Positions 16,407 to 23,918 of a stretch of 33,859 bases of DNA are shown here, piece after piece. How positions within the stretch are numbered: position 1 is the first letter of the stretch; each line of letters begins with the position of its first letter. Under the pieces are notes generated by a model that saw only the letters and a program-made list of their open reading frames with translations, was not told the DNA's origin and ran no database searches. Origin of the DNA: Oscillospiraceae bacterium (GTDB taxonomy: Bacteria; Bacillota; Clostridia; Oscillospirales; Acutalibacteraceae); contig SVOP01000008.1 of the NCBI GenBank assembly GCA_015066325.1, positions 1 to 33,859 on the forward strand, in the 5' to 3' direction. The translations under genes were made by a program, and so were the position numbers.

Positions 16407-17666
16407 TTACATTTTCTCAACAACTGTTTTAACAGCATTCACGAAGATTTCTAAGCCTTTTTTGAGAGTTTCGTCATCTGCTAAAAGACAGGGCATAAGC
16501 TTAACAACGTCGTTATTACGTCCTGCTCTTTCAACGATAAGACCATTATCAAAGCATTCTCTTACAATTGCTCTTGAAACTGCATCGGGTTTGACTTTAT
16601 TACAGTCAACACCCCACATAAAGCCGATACCGCGAACATCGAATTTATCGTTGATTTCTTTAACCTTGCCGAGGTATTCCTTGATAATTTCGCCCTTGCG
16701 CTGAACCTCTTTTTCAACATTGTCTCTGAGCATAATTTCAAGGCCTGCTTTAGCGGCAACAATTGAAAGCTGACTGCCTCTGAAGGTGCCGTTATGCTCA
16801 CCGGGCTTCCACACGTCAAGCTCGGGCTTAAAGAGAACAAGAGCGAAAGGCATACCATAGCCACCGATAGATTTTGAAAGGGTAACAATATCGGGAATGA
16901 TACCTGCTCTTTCAAAGGAGAAATATGTTCCTGTTCTTGCAGAGCCAACCTGAATATCATCGCAAACAAGAAGAATATCGTTTCTTGTGCAGAATTCGCG
17001 AAGACCTTTAAGAAATTCAACACTGAAAACGTGAATACCGCCGTCTGCCTGAACGGGCTCAATGAAAACTGCTGCAGGCTTTGAAATACCTGAATGGTCG
17101 TCATCAAGAAGAGTCTGCATATATTCTATAACATCAAGCTCGGGGAACATATAGGGTGTGGGAATATGCGTTACGTCAGTAAGCACAACTCCTGCGCCCT
17201 CTCTGGAATCTCTGTCGGTAGTCATTGAAAGAGAGCCGAGGGTCATTCCGTGGAACGCACCCATAAATGCGAAAATATTATTTCTCTTTTTAACCTTTCT
17301 TGCAAGCTTGAGAGCCGCTTCAACTGCGTTTGTTCCTGTTGGACCGGGGAACTGAATTTTATAATCGAAGCCTCTGGGCTCAAGAATATTTTTCTCGAAA
17401 TACTCAATGAAATCTCTTTTTGCAGATGTGAACATATCAAGAGAATGAATTATTCCGTCGCTCTCAAGATAGCTGATAATCTGCTCCTTGATATAGTCAT
17501 TGTTATGACCATAGTTCAAAGCACCTGCACCGCAGAAAAAGTCAATATATTCCTTACCGTCCTCAGCAGTAATAATTGAACCCTTTGCTTTAGTGAAAAC
17601 TGCAGGGAAATTACGGCAATAGGAACGGACCTCTGATTCGTATTTGTCAAAAACAGATGTATTCAT
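16407..17666 (-). CDS. Class-III PLP aminotransferase, diaminobutyrate--2-oxoglutarate transaminase (EctB-like)
   Basis: A fold-type I PLP enzyme closely following the EctB pattern: FDKYESEVRSYCRNFPAVFTKA, DFFCGAGALNYGHNN, PGPTGTNAVEAALKLARK, AFHGMTLGSLSMT, CDDIQVGSARTG (PLP Asp), and the Schiff-base Lys in TLSKSIGGYG, then GEHNGTFRG. EctB converts aspartate semialdehyde plus glutamate into L-2,4-diaminobutyrate. Neither ectA nor ectC is next to it, so ectoine synthesis is not supported; the product might feed a peptide, siderophore or polyamine route. The ORF track starts at 17672; ATG 17666 (MNTSVF) has better spacing from AAGGA. Monocistronic, with a shared terminator downstream. Gene symbol left blank because the pathway is uncertain. 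Confidence 0.85.
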   Translation of the reverse strand: MNTSVFDKYESEVRSYCRNFPAVFTKAKGSIITAEDGKEYIDFFCGAGALNYGHNNDYIKEQIISYLESDGIIHSLDMFTSAKRDFIEYFEKNILEPRGFDYKIQFPGPTGTNAVEAALKLARKVKKRNNIFAFMGAFHGMTLGSLSMTTDRDSREGAGVVLTDVTHIPTPYMFPELDVIEYMQTLLDDDHSGISKPAAVFIEPVQADGGIHVFSVEFLKGLREFCTRNDILLVCDDIQVGSARTGTYFSFERAGIIPDIVTLSKSIGGYGMPFALVLFKPELDVWKPGEHNGTFRGSQLSIVAAKAGLEIMLRDNVEKEVQRKGEIIKEYLGKVKEINDKFDVRGIGFMWGVDCNKVKPDAVSRAIVRECFDNGLIVERAGRNNDVVKLMPCLLADDETLKKGLEIFVNAVKTVVEKM

Positions 17667-17672
17667 AAGCAT

Positions 17673-17958
17673 TTTCCTTTCAAATGCACCATATTATTCC
17701 ATTATCTTTGTCATTATATCACTTTGTTTTGAATATTCCAATAGATATTTTAAATTTTTAATCTTTAAAATAACAAATTACAAATTAGAAATGCGAAATT
17801 TCAGGGCGCAAAAATGCGCCGTAGAAGAAATGTAAAGTGCAAGACCGTCCCCTACAATTATAATGCATCGCAAACCCGACACTTCTCACCCTTAACTTTA
17901 TAATCGGCTTGCCCCTTAATTTCTAATTTCTCATTTATAATTTATAATTTATAATATT
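17673..17958. repeat. AT-rich intergenic stretch with AATTAGAAAT-type inverted repeats
   Basis: No supported gene. The stretch 17772-17800 (aacaaattacaaattagaaatg..) and 17917-17958 (taatttctaatttctcattt..) are built from complementary AATTAGAAAT / ATTTCTAATT units in opposite orientation. Between them are a GGCGC/GCGCC hairpin (17805-17820, with an AAAAAT loop) and unstructured sequence. The distal part ends in a tandem of TTTATAA units. The ORF at 17644-17835 in the track is composed of this repeat and an antisense start, and is not called. Confidence 0.55.
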
Positions 17959-17972
17959 TTCACCTATTTGTA

Positions 17973-18001
17973 TTGAAATTTGCTTTAAATTTTGTTATGA
18001 T
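17973..18001 (+). promoter_or_regulatory. Sigma-A promoter of the mannosidase operon
   Basis: TTGAAA (17973-17978) and TATGAT (17996-18001) are exactly 17 bases apart, 57 bases before the ATG at 18059. It is among the best promoter matches in the window. No obvious operator palindrome overlaps it. Confidence 0.7.
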
Positions 18002-18058
18002 TTATGATGTATAAATTTGGATTTAATTTACTCAAATAATTCGTAAAGGAGAGGTTAA

Positions 18059-19855
18059 ATGGCACAGCCTATTAAACTTTACCCCCAGCTTACAAGGGTA
18101 TCGAGCCATTTTAAAAAGTACGATATTGAAGTACCGAAGGCTCTTTTAGAGATACGTCCTCAAAAGCCCGACTTAACTGATTTCCCCTACCCCCTTCCCC
18201 AGAAAAAGAAGGACTACACCTGCTTCTGCGAAGGCAGAAACGGTGTTATGTGGTACGGTTCAAACGGTGGCGTTACCCGTTACGACCCCAATACAGACAA
18301 TATTTATGATGTTGTTATGTATTTTGGTGCAAGAAGAGACCTTCTTGACAATAACGTTCACGCTCTCGTTCCTGATGACGAAAATGGCGTATGGGTTCTT
18401 ACCGATAAAGGCGTTACTCATATTGCTATGGTTAAAATGACTATGGAAGAAAAGTCCTACAAGCTTCTTGAGGAAACTCTTACATACGTTCAGCGTCACG
18501 GTATGGTAAGCCAGAAGCACCTTGCAGAGCCCGGCAACCTTAAATCAGCTCTCCCTTACGGACATTCTGATAACGACGGTAGCTTCTCCTCAGGCTATGC
18601 TATGGGTGAAATTTTCCGTTATGCAACGCTTAAAAGAGAAAAGGGAGATTATGCTCACGAAACTCTTGAAGCAAGAGATGTTGCTATGAGAGCAAGTGAA
18701 GCAAACCTTCTTCTTATGTATGTTGCAGGCCGTGGCGACGGCTTCGTTGCAAGAACCTATCTTACAAAGGACGAGCCTGTTCCCGATGACGGACTTTTCT
18801 ATAAGAAAAACGGCGCAACTGCCTCCTGCCTTAACACTACTGATGCGAGAAAGAAAAACATTGTAGGTCTTGAAGTTAAAGCAGATGCCCCTATTCCCGA
18901 AAGACTCCGTAAGCACTACACCTGCGATGGTTATGAGGATACTGATATTACATACAAAGGTGACACAAGCAGTGATGAAATTACTCATCATTACATGCAT
19001 CTTCTTGTTGCTCACGAATTTTTAGGCTGCGAAGATCCCGAATATGACGAGCTTCTCAAAACTGCCGCAAGAAACACAATGAATCACATCATTGACAACG
19101 GCTTCCAGCTCCGCGAAGCAAACGGCGAGCCTACAACCTGGGCAAAATGGAATGAGGAGTATTTCAACTCAGGTATGGGCTGGGCAGATGCCTGCCTTAA
19201 CTCTGCTGAGCTTCTTATGTTCCTGAGAGTTACAATGCACATCACAGGCGAAGAGGGCAGATTCCTCGAAACCTACAATATGCTTTGCAACGAAAAGGGT
19301 TATGCTGAATTAACAACAGGTCACTTTGATCGTTTCCATCAGGTTTGTCTTCAGGGCGGAATTGATGACCGTGAGGATATTATGTACGGCGACCATAACC
19401 TTGCAGTTCTTGCACTATGGGGACTTGCAACTCTTGAAACTGACCCTGAAAGAAAGAAATTATTCCTTGAGGGCTTCAGAAGCTGGAGATATTCTCTTGC
19501 TCCCGAATACAACCCCTGCTATGACTTCCCCTATTTCCTCTCTGACCCTGAGGCAAAGCCGGATGAGGAAAGAGTAAGAACCTGGTTCTATCGCTTCAAT
19601 GTTTCCCGCCTTGCAAGTAATGTATCTCTCACATCAAGGCGTGATTACCCCGTCCGCACATATATGGGCGGTTATAAAGAGGTTTCCGCTCTTCCCACTA
19701 ATGACGAAAGATTTATTGCAAAGCTTGACAGAAATCCTCTTGAGTATAAGGATGAGGACAGCGGCGGTGTTTACTGCGTTGAAAGCTGTTATGTTTTCAC
19801 TTTCGGCTACTGGTTAGGAAGATATTTCGGATTTATTGAGGAGGGTGAAGAATAA
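18059..19855 (+). CDS. Protein of unknown function: propeller-repeat N-terminus and alpha/alpha-barrel-like C-terminus
   Basis: 598 aa, starting at an ATG with AAAGGAGAGG upstream. No signal peptide or membrane helix, so cytoplasmic. Residues ~55-130 contain two segments like the Reg_prop beta-propeller repeat (FCEGRNGVMWYGSNGGVTRYDP, and NVHALVPDDENGVWVLTDKGVTHI). Two repeats cannot close a propeller. The rest (~140-598) is rich in helices, Trp and Tyr, with HHYMHLLVAHEFLG, GMGWADACLNSAELLMFLRV and a long conserved-looking aromatic tail, resembling six-hairpin glycosidase folds. It overlaps the GH38 mannosidase by one base (TAATG), so the two are made together. It may be a glycoside hydrolase, lyase or accessory subunit; no catalytic motif is recognised. 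Confidence 0.7.
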   Translation: MAQPIKLYPQLTRVSSHFKKYDIEVPKALLEIRPQKPDLTDFPYPLPQKKKDYTCFCEGRNGVMWYGSNGGVTRYDPNTDNIYDVVMYFGARRDLLDNNVHALVPDDENGVWVLTDKGVTHIAMVKMTMEEKSYKLLEETLTYVQRHGMVSQKHLAEPGNLKSALPYGHSDNDGSFSSGYAMGEIFRYATLKREKGDYAHETLEARDVAMRASEANLLLMYVAGRGDGFVARTYLTKDEPVPDDGLFYKKNGATASCLNTTDARKKNIVGLEVKADAPIPERLRKHYTCDGYEDTDITYKGDTSSDEITHHYMHLLVAHEFLGCEDPEYDELLKTAARNTMNHIIDNGFQLREANGEPTTWAKWNEEYFNSGMGWADACLNSAELLMFLRVTMHITGEEGRFLETYNMLCNEKGYAELTTGHFDRFHQVCLQGGIDDREDIMYGDHNLAVLALWGLATLETDPERKKLFLEGFRSWRYSLAPEYNPCYDFPYFLSDPEAKPDEERVRTWFYRFNVSRLASNVSLTSRRDYPVRTYMGGYKEVSALPTNDERFIAKLDRNPLEYKDEDSGGVYCVESCYVFTFGYWLGRYFGFIEEGEE

Positions 19856-22320
19856 TGGATAAAACAATCAAGCTTATCGGCAACGCTCACCTTGACCCAA
19901 TCTGGCTCTGGCGTTGGCAGGAGGGATGCGGTGAGGTTCTTCAGACCTTCCGCAGTGCTCTCGACAGACTAAAAGAATATAAAGATTTTGTTTTCACCTG
20001 CTCTTCTGCAGCATACTATCAATGGGTTGAGGAAATTGACCCCGAAATGTTTGAAGAAATAAAAGTAATGGTGAAAAAAGGCAGATGGGTGCCTGTTAAC
20101 GGCTGGTGGGTTCAGCCCGACTGCAATATGCCCTCAGGCGAAAGCTTCGCCCGTCAGGCACTTTACAGTCAGCTTTACTATTACGAAAAATTCGGCATCA
20201 CCTGCAAAACAGGCTATAACGTTGACTCCTTCGGTCACAATGCAAACCTTCCTCAGCTTCTCAAGCAGGGCGGTATGAACACTTATGTTATGATGCGCCC
20301 CGGTATGCATGAAAATGCAGAAATACCCGAAAACCTTTTCTGGTGGGACAGTGCAGACGGCACTCGCATTATGACCTACAGAATTCCTGAAAGCTACTGC
20401 GCTCACGGCAAGGAAGCTTTGGACAAAAGAATTGAAGATGCCAACAACCGTGCTGAAGAAACAGGCCACGGAATGATGATTTTCTATGGCGTTGGCAACC
20501 ACGGCGGCGGACCCACAAAGGGCGATATTGAATATCTCAAAGAAAATCTTGAAAGAGAAGGCTATAACGAGCTTGAATTCTCCTCTCCCGATGAATATTT
20601 CGAGGATATGCTTAATCAGTTCCTTAAAATTCCTGTTTGGCAGGATGAACTTCAGCACCACGCAAGCGGTTGCTACAGCGCAACTTCTCTTGTTAAAGCT
20701 CTTAACCGCAGAGCAGAAAACAATCTTGCAGCGGCAGAAAAATGGGATACAATTTCTTCAATTGTTACCGAATCCGCTCCTAAGACAAAAGAATTTGAGG
20801 ATGCCTGGAAAAAGGTTTGCTTTAACCAGTTCCACGATATTCTTTGCGGCTGTTCCATTATGGAGGCTTATGAGGATGTTAAGGAATCAGAGGGTTATGC
20901 TTTAAATATAGCTTCTGAAAGCTATAACAACGCGGTCCTTAAAATCGCCCGTAAAATCGACACATGGATTGACGGTGTAAGCGATGCAATTCTTGAAACT
21001 CGCCATTATACAGGTGCAGATAACGGCTTCCCCCGTCCCGTTGTTGTTTTCAACCCTCACTCTTACGAAATCAATATGCCCGTAAGAATGTATCATCCCT
21101 CTAAGGCGGTTACAGATTCCGAGGGTAACTCGGTTCTCTTCCAGAATGTTCGCTCCTCCCGTTCAAATGACGAGCATCTCGACACATTGTTTATGGCAAA
21201 GGTTGCTCCCTTCGGCTATGCAACCTATTGGCTCGAAAAAGAAGATGTGCAAGCAGATAAAGAGCTTCCAGGCGAGCAGGATTTCTTTATGGAAAACGAG
21301 TTCATTTCAGTTGAGCTCGACTCTCAGACAGGCTACATCAAGAGCCTTGTTAATAAAGAAACAAATACAGAATATGCAAGTGATAATTTCCTCGCTATTC
21401 CCACAGTTATCAACGATGAAGCAACTGATACATGGGCACACAATGTTTTCAAATTCCACGATATAAAAGGTCTTATGGAGCTTCAAAGCATCGAAAGAGT
21501 TGAAAAAGGTGCTCTTCGTTCAGTAATCAGAACAGTTCATAAATTCAATGAGTCCTATCTTACTCAGGAATTCATTCTCGCTAAAGGTCAGAAAACCTTA
21601 AAGGTTGACTGCAAGGCTATGTGGCAGGAGAAATTCACTCTTCTTAAATTCGCGTTCCCCATTGGCGGTAATGACGAAATATCCACCTATGAAATTCCCA
21701 ACAGCTTTATTAAGCGTCCCTGCGACGGTGATGAAGAACCCGCACTTAGCTGGGCAGATATTACAGTTACCAAGAACTTCAAACGCTTTGGCCTTTCAGT
21801 AATCAGCGATTCAAAATACAGCTACGACTGTCCCGGTGCGGAATTAAGACTTACTGCATTGAGAAATGTTATTTTTGCAGACCACTATTCCTACAGACCC
21901 GCTGCAAACTTCAATTTCACAGACGAAGGCTTGAACCGTTTCTCATACGGCATTTATCTCCACGACGGTGAAGCAGAAAACAGCGATATTGTTAAGGAAG
22001 CACACCTTTTCAACAACAATGTTGTTGCAGTTCCCGAAAGCTATCATAAAGGCTCACTTTCACAGAAGGATTCATTCCTTTACACAAATGCAGATAATGT
22101 TCTCATTACTGCTCTCAAACGCTGTGAGGACGGTAGCGGCGACCTTATTATAAGACTTTATGAAACAAAGGGAATCGACTCCACCCGTTGCTACATTATG
22201 TCAAAGCTCTTCGATAACGGCTTCTGGTTCGATATCGGCAAGCACGAAACAAAAACCTTCCGTGTTGACAGAGAGCTTAATGTTAAGGAAACAAACTTCC
22301 TTGAAGGAATTGTTGAATAA
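19855..22320 (+). CDS. Alpha-mannosidase, glycoside hydrolase family 38
   Basis: 821 aa, within the usual range for bacterial GH38. The N-terminal catalytic domain has the zinc ligands: GNAHLDPIWLWRW (His and Asp) and GYNVDSFGHN, whose Asp is the predicted nucleophile, plus GVGNHGGGPTKGDIEYL. Then come the three-helix bundle (WKKVCFNQFHDILCGCSI, with NQFHD typical of GH38) and beta-sandwich C-terminal domains (residues ~400-821). No signal peptide, so it acts on imported oligosaccharides in the cytoplasm. The start overlaps the preceding stop (TAATG). GH38 enzymes cleave alpha-1,2/1,3/1,6-mannosides; linkage here cannot be told. Confidence 0.95.
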   Translation: MDKTIKLIGNAHLDPIWLWRWQEGCGEVLQTFRSALDRLKEYKDFVFTCSSAAYYQWVEEIDPEMFEEIKVMVKKGRWVPVNGWWVQPDCNMPSGESFARQALYSQLYYYEKFGITCKTGYNVDSFGHNANLPQLLKQGGMNTYVMMRPGMHENAEIPENLFWWDSADGTRIMTYRIPESYCAHGKEALDKRIEDANNRAEETGHGMMIFYGVGNHGGGPTKGDIEYLKENLEREGYNELEFSSPDEYFEDMLNQFLKIPVWQDELQHHASGCYSATSLVKALNRRAENNLAAAEKWDTISSIVTESAPKTKEFEDAWKKVCFNQFHDILCGCSIMEAYEDVKESEGYALNIASESYNNAVLKIARKIDTWIDGVSDAILETRHYTGADNGFPRPVVVFNPHSYEINMPVRMYHPSKAVTDSEGNSVLFQNVRSSRSNDEHLDTLFMAKVAPFGYATYWLEKEDVQADKELPGEQDFFMENEFISVELDSQTGYIKSLVNKETNTEYASDNFLAIPTVINDEATDTWAHNVFKFHDIKGLMELQSIERVEKGALRSVIRTVHKFNESYLTQEFILAKGQKTLKVDCKAMWQEKFTLLKFAFPIGGNDEISTYEIPNSFIKRPCDGDEEPALSWADITVTKNFKRFGLSVISDSKYSYDCPGAELRLTALRNVIFADHYSYRPAANFNFTDEGLNRFSYGIYLHDGEAENSDIVKEAHLFNNNVVAVPESYHKGSLSQKDSFLYTNADNVLITALKRCEDGSGDLIIRLYETKGIDSTRCYIMSKLFDNGFWFDIGKHETKTFRVDRELNVKETNFLEGIVE

Positions 22321-22356
22321 TAAAACTGTTTTTAACAAAACGAAAGAAGGAAAAAT

Positions 22357-23517
22357 ATGGAAACTTTAATGGATTTCGGCACAAAAATAATGAGCCTTTT
22401 TGAAGCCGTAATGGGAATGGATTTTACTTCTGAAATCGTTCCTATGCTTATTATGTGGGCAATAGGCGGACTTCTTATTTACCTTGCAATTGCCAAGGAT
22501 ATGGAGCCTACACTCCTTTTGCCTATGGGCTTTGGTACAATTCTCGTTAACCTTCCTCTTGCTCTTACAGAGGGCGTTATTTCAGAGCATGGTGCAATTG
22601 AGGTTCTTTACAACGCAGGTGTTGCAAACGAGCTTTTCCCCTTGCTCCTGTTCATCGGTATCGGTGCTATGATTGACTTCGGTCCGCTTCTCTCTAACCC
22701 GAAGCTTATGATTTTCGGTGCGGCAGCTCAGTTTGGTATTTTCTTTACTCTCAGCGTTGCTTCACTCTTCTTCCCCATAAACGAAGCTGCTTCAATTGCT
22801 ATTATCGGTGCAGCTGATGGTCCTACTTCAATTTTCGTTGCAACTGCCTTAGGTTCAAAATACATCGGTGCCATTATCGTTGCGGCATATTCCTATATGG
22901 CTCTTGTGCCCATCGTTCAGCCCCCGGTTATCAAGCTTCTCACAACTAAAAAAGAACGCAAAATCCGTATGAAATACGAAGGTAAGGCAATCTCTAAGAG
23001 AACCAGAATTCTCTTCCCCATCGTTGTTTCTATTATTGCAGGTGTTGTTTCTCCCCAGTCTGCAGTTCTTATCGGCTTCCTTATGTTCGGTAACCTTATC
23101 AGAGAATGTGGCGTTCTCGACTCCCTTTCAGAAACAGCACAGAAGGTTCTCGCAAACCTTATCACAATTCTTCTCGGTATCACCGTTGCAAGAAATATGA
23201 ATGCAGACGCTTTCTTAACATGGGAAACAGCTCTCATTCTCGGTCTCGGTCTTGTAGCTTTCATTTTCGATACTGCAGGTGGCGTACTTTTCGCAAAATT
23301 CCTGAACCTCTTCCTTCCTGAAGGAAAGAAATTCAACCCCATGATTGGTGCGGCAGGTATTTCTGCATTCCCCATGAGTAGCCGTGTTGTTCACAAGCTT
23401 GGTCTTGAGGAAGATAATCAGAACTTCCTTCTTATGCACGCAACAGGTGTTAACGTATCAGGTCAGGTTGCCTCCGTTATCGCCGGTGGTATGATTCTTA
23501 ACTTCTTTGGTAACTGA
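22357..23517 (+). CDS. Na+-translocating decarboxylase beta subunit (OadB/GcdB/MmdB family)
   Basis: A 386-aa polytopic membrane protein and the ion-pumping part of Na+-translocating oxaloacetate, glutaconyl-CoA or methylmalonyl-CoA decarboxylases. Family landmarks: IIGAADGPTSIFVATAL (the GADGPT Na+/proton site), EGKAISKRTRILFPI, ARNMNADAFLTWETALIL, GAAGISAFPMSSRVVHK and MHATGVNVSGQVASVIAGG. The ATG has GAAGGA upstream and lies 36 bases after the mannosidase stop with no terminator, so it belongs to the same operon. Carboxyltransferase (alpha) and biotin-carrier subunits are not in this window, so the decarboxylated substrate cannot be named. Confidence 0.93.
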   Translation: METLMDFGTKIMSLFEAVMGMDFTSEIVPMLIMWAIGGLLIYLAIAKDMEPTLLLPMGFGTILVNLPLALTEGVISEHGAIEVLYNAGVANELFPLLLFIGIGAMIDFGPLLSNPKLMIFGAAAQFGIFFTLSVASLFFPINEAASIAIIGAADGPTSIFVATALGSKYIGAIIVAAYSYMALVPIVQPPVIKLLTTKKERKIRMKYEGKAISKRTRILFPIVVSIIAGVVSPQSAVLIGFLMFGNLIRECGVLDSLSETAQKVLANLITILLGITVARNMNADAFLTWETALILGLGLVAFIFDTAGGVLFAKFLNLFLPEGKKFNPMIGAAGISAFPMSSRVVHKLGLEEDNQNFLLMHATGVNVSGQVASVIAGGMILNFFGN

Positions 23518-23531
23518 TAGGGGGAAAAACT

Positions 23532-23717
23532 ATGTTAAATATACTTTTACAGGCAACTGCTCAGGCAGGCACAGTTGAAGGTCTTCACTTCACAACAGAA
23601 AATATCGGCGAAGCTCTTCTTTGCTCAGGCGCAGGTATGATTGGTATCTTCATCGTTGTCGGTATCATCATCGGTAGCGTTTCAGTGCTCAACAAGGTTG
23701 GGTCTTCTAAGAAATAA
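23532..23717 (+). CDS. Small single-span membrane protein, probable decarboxylase gamma (OadG-like) subunit
   Basis: 61 aa, starting at an ATG with AGGGGG upstream and 14 bases after the beta-subunit stop. One hydrophobic helix (GAGMIGIFIVVGIIIGSVSVL) is followed by a short basic tail (NKVGSSKK). Gamma subunits of Na+ decarboxylases are small single-helix proteins next to the beta gene; sequence similarity is low in this family, so the call leans on position and size. It is the last gene before the terminator at 23731. Confidence 0.7.
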   Translation: MLNILLQATAQAGTVEGLHFTTENIGEALLCSGAGMIGIFIVVGIIIGSVSVLNKVGSSKK

Positions 23718-23730
23718 TAGAAAATTTTAA

Positions 23731-23766
23731 AGTAGAGGTGAGTTTTTACTCGCCTCTACTTTTCCT
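23731..23766 (+). terminator. Intrinsic terminator of the mannosidase/decarboxylase operon
   Basis: AGTAGAGGTGAGT (23731-23743) pairs with ACTCGCCTCTACT (23748-23760), one G-U pair and a 4-nt T loop, followed by TTTCCTAT. It lies 14 bases after the gamma-subunit stop. Confidence 0.85.
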
Positions 23767-23804
23767 ATCTGCTAACCGCTATTTGCTAACCGCTATCCGC
23801 TAAT
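23765..23804. repeat. 14-bp tandem repeat CTATYYGCTAACCG, 2.9 copies
   Basis: CTATCTGCTAACCG (23765-23778), CTATTTGCTAACCG (23779-23792) and CTATCCGCTAAT (23793-23804) follow directly behind the terminator. Variation is confined to positions 5-6. No coding function is apparent. Confidence 0.8.
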
Positions 23805-23851
23805 ATATTTTTTGCACATAAATATATTATAAATTTCATTAATGTTGTTAC

Positions 23852-23880
23852 TTGAATTTGATTTGGTAAAGTATTACAAT
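23852..23880 (+). promoter_or_regulatory. Sigma-A promoter of the sugar symporter gene
   Basis: TTGAAT (23852-23857) and TACAAT (23875-23880) are 17 bases apart, 38 bases before the TTG start at 23919. It gives the transporter/PHP pair independent transcription from the mannosidase operon. Confidence 0.68.
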
Positions 23881-23918
23881 ATAATATAACTTATTGTCGC
23901 TTATTGGAGCGTGATGTT

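Noticed and set aside
16407-17666. Ectoine biosynthesis cluster
   Set aside because: Only the ectB-like gene is present; neither ectA nor ectC lies in the window.
17644-17835. 63-aa ORF in the spacer before the mannosidase operon
   Set aside because: Starts inside the aminotransferase antisense strand, no ribosome site, and its C-terminal part is the AATTAGAAAT repeat.
22917-23375. 152-aa minus-strand ORF opposite the decarboxylase beta gene
   Set aside because: Arg/Pro/Ile-rich shadow frame of a clear membrane protein gene.
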